Assembly (NCBI GenBank): GCA_028822155.1
Contig: JAPKEJ010000004.1
Span: forward strand, 1-64,000
Direction: 5' to 3'
DNA length: 64,000 nucleotides
From: Porticoccaceae bacterium
GTDB lineage: Bacteria > Pseudomonadota > Gammaproteobacteria > Pseudomonadales > Porticoccaceae
Of this stretch, positions 59,549-64,000 are shown piece after piece. Each line of letters opens with the position of its first letter. Within the stretch, counting starts at the first letter, position 1. The notes under the pieces are model-generated. The model was not told the DNA's origin and searched no databases. It saw nothing but the letters and a program-made list of their open reading frames with translations. Both the position numbers and the translations under genes were made by a program.

Positions 59549-60505
59549 TTGAATTTTAATCAGTCTAAGGGCACGAAATTCCAGATTGGATTATTGCATC
59601 CAAAGCATTGGCCTATCTGGCTGATCTTTGGCTTATGGCGTTTTATCACTATTTTCCCCTTCTCAGTGTTACTGGCTTTTGGTAAAGCATTAGGCCTTTT
59701 GGTACACAGCATCCCTAACCGACGCAAACATATTGCCAAGCGTAATATAGAAATATGTTTCCCGGAGAAGACGAGTGCTGAGCAGCAAAAGATGCTCAGA
59801 GATAACTTTATCAATATGGGTATCGCCGTGATGGAAACGGGGATAGCATGGTGGTGGTCGAAACGTCGGTTTGCTAGGTTGATCAACTATGATGGGCTTG
59901 AGTATTTTGACTCAATAGATCCAGGCCAAGGAATAATGTTGCTCGGCATTCACTTTACTACTCTGGAGATCGGTGGCGGTGCCATAGCAATGGCCACTCA
60001 AATGGATGGAATGTACCGCGCACATGGCAATCCAGTTTATGACTTTATTCAAGCGCGAGGCCGCGTCTCAAAAGGGGAAGGGAATACGGTCGTGTATGAG
60101 CGCAGAGATGTAAGAGGGACAATGAAAGCCCTCAAGAAAGGTCGTACGCTTTGGTATGGCCCAGACCAGGACTATGGGCTAGGCCAGGGTTTGTTTGCTC
60201 CTTTCTTTGGTATTAAGGCGGCTACGGTGTACGGTACAGCAAGGTTTGCGAAAATATCTGGGGCTGCAGTCATTCCTTTTAGCCATGTTAGACTCGAAGG
60301 GAGCAAGGGTTACCAAATAACTATATATCCACCCTTAGAGAAGTTTCCTGAAGGCGATGATCTGGTGGATGCAACGCGGATTAATAAGCTCGTCGAACAA
60401 TTTGTTTTACTCAAGCCGGATCAATACCTGTGGGCCCATCGGCGATTTAAAAACCGCCCTGAAGGTGAGCCTGATCTTTATAATTTACCGGTCAAAGTCA
60501 AATGA
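59549..60505 (+). CDS. lpxL: Lipid A biosynthesis acyltransferase (LpxL/HtrB family)
   Basis: A 318-residue inner-membrane acyltransferase that adds a secondary acyl chain to Kdo2-lipid IVA. Membrane anchor about 18-45, active site HFTTLE (H-x4-E), then DQDYGLGQGLFAPFFG and RRFKNRP near the end. Start TTG 59549 has AAGGT nine bases upstream. Whether it adds laurate, myristate or another chain is not visible. Confidence 0.92.
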   Translation: MNFNQSKGTKFQIGLLHPKHWPIWLIFGLWRFITIFPFSVLLAFGKALGLLVHSIPNRRKHIAKRNIEICFPEKTSAEQQKMLRDNFINMGIAVMETGIAWWWSKRRFARLINYDGLEYFDSIDPGQGIMLLGIHFTTLEIGGGAIAMATQMDGMYRAHGNPVYDFIQARGRVSKGEGNTVVYERRDVRGTMKALKKGRTLWYGPDQDYGLGQGLFAPFFGIKAATVYGTARFAKISGAAVIPFSHVRLEGSKGYQITIYPPLEKFPEGDDLVDATRINKLVEQFVLLKPDQYLWAHRRFKNRPEGEPDLYNLPVKVK

Positions 60506-60602
60506 TCCTAAAAGTGTTTTCATCTGTAGACTTTTACTTGTACCTAGGTGATAGCCTCAGTACCATAAGTGCCCTTATCACGTCGGCGAACTGGAGAACC
60601 AA

Positions 60603-61484
60603 ATGATCACTGGTAGTATTGTTGCATTGGTTACGCCTATGCGAGCGGAGTCTCTAGACATAGACTGGCCGTCCCTAAAAGAATTAGTAGAGTGGCATGT
60701 TCAGCAAGGCACCAATGGGATCGTTGCTGTAGGTACGACTGGGGAGTCCGCTACGCTGAATGTCAGCGAGCATAAGGAAGTGATTAAGGTCGTTGTAGAT
60801 CAGGTGGCAGGGCGTGTACCTGTTATCGCAGGAACCGGCGCAAATTCTACAGCCGAGGCCATTATATTGACTAAAGCCGCAAAAGAGTCTGGAGCCGATG
60901 CCTGCCTGTTAGTCACTCCGTACTATAATAAGCCAACTCAAGAGGGGCTTTATGTGCACTATAAAACAATCGCTGAGGCCGTCGATATAGATCAAATACT
61001 TTATAATGTTCCAGGAAGAACTGCCTGTGATATGCAGCCCGACACCGTCGCGCGTCTAAGCAAACTAGATAATATCGTAGGGATTAAAGAAGCCACTGGC
61101 GACTTATCTCGAGTTGGAGTTTTAAAGGCCGACTGTGCTGATGGGTTTGCCATTTATTCCGGAGACGACGTAACGGCCAGAGAGCTTATGCTGATGGGTG
61201 GGCATGGTGATATCTCTGTCACCGCGAACGTTGCACCAAAGTTGATGTCAGACATGTGTGCGGCTGCGATTGCCGGTGATACTGAGCTCGCCGCTAAAAT
61301 TGATATGAGCTTGGCAGCATTACATACTGCGCTTTTCCTAGAGTCTAATCCCATTCCTGTAAAATGGGCTGTGTCACAAATGGGGCTAATGGATAATGTT
61401 CTACGACTCCCTATGACGCCCCTTAGCAGGGAACATCAAAATACTGTCGGCGCAGCGCTTAACGCGGCTGGTATTACTAAATAA
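60603..61484 (+). CDS. dapA: 4-hydroxy-tetrahydrodipicolinate synthase
   Basis: A 293-residue TIM-barrel lyase that condenses pyruvate with aspartate semialdehyde on the way to diaminopimelate and lysine. The Schiff-base Lys162 is in VGIKEATGD, Tyr134 is in ILYNVPGRT, and GTTGESATL is the pyruvate-binding loop. It uses the product of asd (16.5 kb). It begins the dapA-bamC-MBL cluster, 97 bp after lpxL. Confidence 0.97.
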   Translation: MITGSIVALVTPMRAESLDIDWPSLKELVEWHVQQGTNGIVAVGTTGESATLNVSEHKEVIKVVVDQVAGRVPVIAGTGANSTAEAIILTKAAKESGADACLLVTPYYNKPTQEGLYVHYKTIAEAVDIDQILYNVPGRTACDMQPDTVARLSKLDNIVGIKEATGDLSRVGVLKADCADGFAIYSGDDVTARELMLMGGHGDISVTANVAPKLMSDMCAAAIAGDTELAAKIDMSLAALHTALFLESNPIPVKWAVSQMGLMDNVLRLPMTPLSREHQNTVGAALNAAGITK

Positions 61485-61523
61485 TAAGCGCAACTAATTG
61501 CACAATTAAGAAGGCACTGTTTG

Positions 61524-62555
61524 ATGAGTAAAATAATCTCTAACGCTATTATATTTATTTTCATTTGTAGTCTCACCGGCTGTGGTTGGTTGGGGCTTAG
61601 GGATCGTGGTGAGGACTATCTGTTATCCGAAGAAACGGCACCGACGGTAGTTCCTGCAGAGATGGATAGTGTAGTCTTAGGTCAGGCCTATCCCATACCT
61701 CAAATTAAGACCAACTCCGAACAGCTAAGTTCCTATGACGTCCCGCGGCCACTGGCTGCATCAGTCAATACATTCGAGCAGCTAGTTAAAATTCAGAGCT
61801 TTGATGAGCGACGCTGGGTGTTGATTAATATCGCGCCAGGGGAATTGTGGCCCCGGTTAAGAGGCGTGTTAAACCGGAGTGGCGTCCCTTCTGCCCTTGC
61901 AGAGGGTTCATCTGGGATAATAGAGACAGTTTGGGTCACTTTTAACTCTGACGAAGAAAACTCACATCGATTTCGCTTCAATATAACCCCAGGTGTTCAG
62001 GTAGATAGTACCGAGATAACAGCCTTACATAATCAGGTTGTTCGCGGTTCAGAAGAAGACGGGCTCTGGCCAGAAACTTCGGACGATGATCAGCGAGAGC
62101 TAGATATAATGACCTTAGTAGCCAATGAGTTGGCGGAAGAGTCTAATTTCGCGAGTGTTTCACTTTTAGCACAAGACATTGGTGGGTCAGCAAAGGTCGA
62201 TATTTTATCACCTCAAGTTGCCGATCCTTATATCCGCATCAAGTTAGGTTTTGACCGTTCATGGGCGTCACTTGTGTACTCTAGTGACAGAGGCGGTTTT
62301 ACGACGATAGACAAAGATCGAAGCGAAGGGATAATTTTTGTTAACTTCACAGAAGCTAGTTCTGAAGAAATTGGTTTCTTTGGGAAGTTATTTGGTGGTG
62401 GGAAGGATGAGGACATCATAAAGGCAAATTATCAAGTCCTCATGCAGGCCGTTGGCTCTGACACAGAGATTAGAATAGTAGATGACAGTGGCAACGGTTT
62501 AACTAGAGCTGATGCCTTGAGATTGCTTACTGTCATACGTAGTAATCTTTCTTGA
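61524..62555 (+). CDS. bamC: Outer-membrane assembly lipoprotein BamC
   Basis: A 343-residue lipoprotein of the BAM complex. The signal peptide ends in the lipobox LTGC (Cys20). The unstructured N-terminal part (YLLSEET to YDVPRPL) that binds BamD is followed by two helix-grip domains. ATG 61524 is preferred to the TTG three bases earlier; AAGG is nine bases upstream. It sits directly after dapA as in E. coli and Pseudomonas. Confidence 0.9.
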   Translation: MSKIISNAIIFIFICSLTGCGWLGLRDRGEDYLLSEETAPTVVPAEMDSVVLGQAYPIPQIKTNSEQLSSYDVPRPLAASVNTFEQLVKIQSFDERRWVLINIAPGELWPRLRGVLNRSGVPSALAEGSSGIIETVWVTFNSDEENSHRFRFNITPGVQVDSTEITALHNQVVRGSEEDGLWPETSDDDQRELDIMTLVANELAEESNFASVSLLAQDIGGSAKVDILSPQVADPYIRIKLGFDRSWASLVYSSDRGGFTTIDKDRSEGIIFVNFTEASSEEIGFFGKLFGGGKDEDIIKANYQVLMQAVGSDTEIRIVDDSGNGLTRADALRLLTVIRSNLS

Positions 62556-62568
62556 GGAAAAGTATCTA

Positions 62569-63333
62569 GTGCGATTTGCCTCCTTAGGCAGCGGGAGCAA
62601 GGGGAATTCCACTCTCATTGAGGCGCAGGGTACCTGCGTGATGGTTGACTGTGGATTCGGCATCAAAGACGTCTGCAGGCGTCTTTCGGCCTTAGGCAAA
62701 ACCCCTGAAGACCTAAGTGCTATTTTGGTCACCCATGAGCATAGCGATCACTGGAAAGGCGTAGTGCCCTTGGCACGTAAATTTTCCATCCCCATCTTCC
62801 TCACTGCTGGGTGCCTAAAGTCCAGAGATAGGGTTTATGAGGGCGTTAACTTCAATATTATCGACAGTCATATTCCCTTTCCTATTGGTGATCTTCAAGT
62901 AACACCAGTTGCAGTACCTCACGATGCACGGGAACCGGTTCAATACGTCTTTGATGCTAATGGTATTAAGTTCGGAATACTGACCGATATCGGGCATTCG
63001 ACCCCATTTGTAGAAGCCCAATTCTCGAATTGCCATGGACTACTTCTGGAGGCTAATTATGATCAAGATATGCTAGACACTGGCCCTTATCCAACCTTTT
63101 TAAAAGAGAGGGTAGGTGGGAAATTTGGTCATTTAAGTAACGATCAGCTAAGTGGTTTTTTGTCCAAGATAGACCAGACTTACCTTAAGGTTATCTTAAT
63201 TGGGCACGTCAGCGAAAAAAATAATCATTTAGACAAAGTTAAGGTCGCCATATCAAATTCTTTATTGGCCAGGGACCCTATCCAGTATGCCAGCCAAGAA
63301 GCCGGCAGTCCTTGGATCGAGCTTAACGGCTAG
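62569..63333 (+). CDS. Metallo-beta-lactamase-fold hydrolase (YycJ-like)
   Basis: A 254-residue protein. The di-metal motif THEHSDH (His56, His58, Asp60, His61) follows SLGSGSKGNSTLIE, the start typical of the YycJ/VicX-like group; later His residues are in VPHDAREP and IGHVS. Substrate unknown; family members include nucleases. Start GTG, with TGAGGAAA upstream. purC often follows in relatives but not here. Confidence 0.88.
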   Translation: MRFASLGSGSKGNSTLIEAQGTCVMVDCGFGIKDVCRRLSALGKTPEDLSAILVTHEHSDHWKGVVPLARKFSIPIFLTAGCLKSRDRVYEGVNFNIIDSHIPFPIGDLQVTPVAVPHDAREPVQYVFDANGIKFGILTDIGHSTPFVEAQFSNCHGLLLEANYDQDMLDTGPYPTFLKERVGGKFGHLSNDQLSGFLSKIDQTYLKVILIGHVSEKNNHLDKVKVAISNSLLARDPIQYASQEAGSPWIELNG

Positions 63334-63695
63334 GGTTAGCAGGGTCGTAATGAGCTTTTATTGTCGTAGATCATTGTTTAGTAAAGAGCAAGTTTTATTT
63401 AGTATTTTGGAGGATCTATTCAGCAATGAATGACTTTTTTCCACAGATGGGCATATGATATAAAATATATATTAGATATGGGCCGTAAGTCATTGATTCT
63501 TAGCCTTTGGATTGTTAAACCATTGATATATATAGATATTTTTGTGTGGTCAAAAAGTGATCAATTTAACATAATGCCATATTAATTAGGCTCTAATAGC
63601 GCTCAACCACCGTTAATCCACAAAGTTATCCACAGATATTGTGAGTAACTTTTGGCAGTACAATTCGGTAAAATTCCTAGGGAAACTCCCCAATC
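63334..63695. other. AT-rich intergenic region with DnaA-box-like words
   Basis: A 362 bp gap, markedly AT-rich. TTATCCACA (63626-63634) is a perfect DnaA box and TTTTCCACA (63437-63445) fits TTWTNCACA. TAATCCACA (63614-63622) and the reverse-oriented TGTGAGTAA (63640-63648) are one mismatch off. GGATCTATT (63411-63419) and several AT tracts could be easy to melt. No gene or terminator is apparent. A DnaA-dependent element is possible but unproven. Confidence 0.35.
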
Positions 63696-64000
63696 TCAAA
63701 CCTTACACTCCCTCGAATGAGTAAGCCCTGTTTCGATAAACCCCTCTAGTACTTGGAGTTGCTGGCATGGGATATTATTGTTGTCTGATAAGTCAGCTAT
63801 CATAAGCCCGCCTAAGGATAGCAATGGCCCAATATCATAAAGTTCATTGCCGCTAAGCTTAATCCTTGCTAGCCCCTGAAATTGCTCCAAGCCCTCCAAG
63901 CTTTTGATTCCAGCATGACTGCAATCAAGAGTCTCTAGATCGTCGATTCTAATCGCGTTTTGAACTTTTAATGTTTCGATTAAACAGCGCGATAGTGACG
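63696..64000 (-). CDS. Leucine-rich-repeat protein, C-terminal end, cut by the window
   Basis: The frame is open from the stop at 63696 to the right edge, so only the last 100 or so residues are visible. Repeats of about 22 residues show the LRR rhythm: L-ETLDCSHAGIKSLEGL, FQGLARIKLSGNELYDIGPL, LGGLMIADLSDNNNI. Cys occurs in the last stretch (CQQLQVL, RECKV). The fold is internalin-like; the role and the start are unknown. A TTG at 63899 is not the start, since the repeats continue upstream of it. Confidence 0.75.
   Translation of the reverse strand, partial: SLSRCLIETLKVQNAIRIDDLETLDCSHAGIKSLEGLEQFQGLARIKLSGNELYDIGPLLSLGGLMIADLSDNNNIPCQQLQVLEGFIETGLTHSRECKV

Noticed and set aside
1-64000. 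CRISPR arrays, transposases, phage genes, tRNA or rRNA
   Set aside because: I looked in all gaps and found no spaced direct repeats, integrase or transposase motifs, cloverleaf structures or rRNA words.

Overview
The window is a chromosomal segment that is almost entirely vertically inherited, housekeeping DNA from a Gram-negative gammaproteobacterium. I see no tRNA, rRNA, insertion sequence, prophage or CRISPR array. Gene content (LpxL, BamC, BepA, SohB, NhaB, FabV, FimV/HubP, homodimeric AceE) and gene orders such as asd-fimV-truA-trpF-accD-folC-SPOR-cvpA-purF, ffs-dnaX-ybaB-recR, rnd-ycgL-ycgN and dapA-bamC-MBL point to the Pseudomonadales/Cellvibrionales side of the class. A marine lineage of the SAR92/OM60/Porticoccaceae type is my guess from moderate GC, short intergenic gaps and frequent GTG/TTG starts; no rRNA is present to settle it.

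Layout. 1-5.8 kb: the 3' end of a DHH-family phosphoesterase, a VOC protein, the DEAD-box helicase RhlE, a SulP anion transporter and two overlapping PaaI-type thioesterases. 5.8-13.3 kb: htpG behind a very good sigma-32-type promoter, gpsA behind a near-consensus sigma-70 promoter, a DUF4389 membrane protein, an alpha/beta hydrolase, folE, prmB and aroC. 13.3-26.8 kb: a LysR regulator divergent from leuCD, then asd, a FimV-like protein with a duplicated LysM domain, truA, trpF, the accD-folC-SPOR-cvpA-purF operon and msrA; leuB is missing from its usual place. 26.9-32.0 kb: a peptide ABC transporter operon on the minus strand. 32.2-37.3 kb: 4.5S RNA, dnaX carrying an E. coli-type programmed -1 frameshift signal, ybaB, recR, rnd, ycgL, ycgN and a small membrane protein. 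37.3-39.0 kb: a minus-strand module of a DUF6249 membrane protein, an ECF sigma factor and a small two-helix membrane protein.

39.2-52.2 kb: a MoxR ATPase with a CoxE-like VWA protein, a long-chain acyl-CoA ligase and NhaB sharing a bidirectional terminator, nudC and sohB with related palindromes in front of them, a CPA2 antiporter, a 38-residue membrane microprotein just before nadA, bepA and an AI-2E/PerM family protein. 52.5-63.3 kb: aceEF, gloA, a FemAB-like acyltransferase, fabV-lpxL, dapA, bamC and a metallo-beta-lactamase-fold hydrolase. 63.3-64 kb: an AT-rich gap with DnaA-box-like words and the C-terminal end of a leucine-rich-repeat protein that runs off the window.

I found no clearly new multi-gene defence or metabolic system. 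The most rewarding items are the dnaX frameshift element, the sigma-32-like promoter that moves the htpG start, the duplicated LysM in FimV, the DUF6249/ECF/small membrane protein module, the LysR operator at leuC, and the palindromes before nudC, sohB and prmB.
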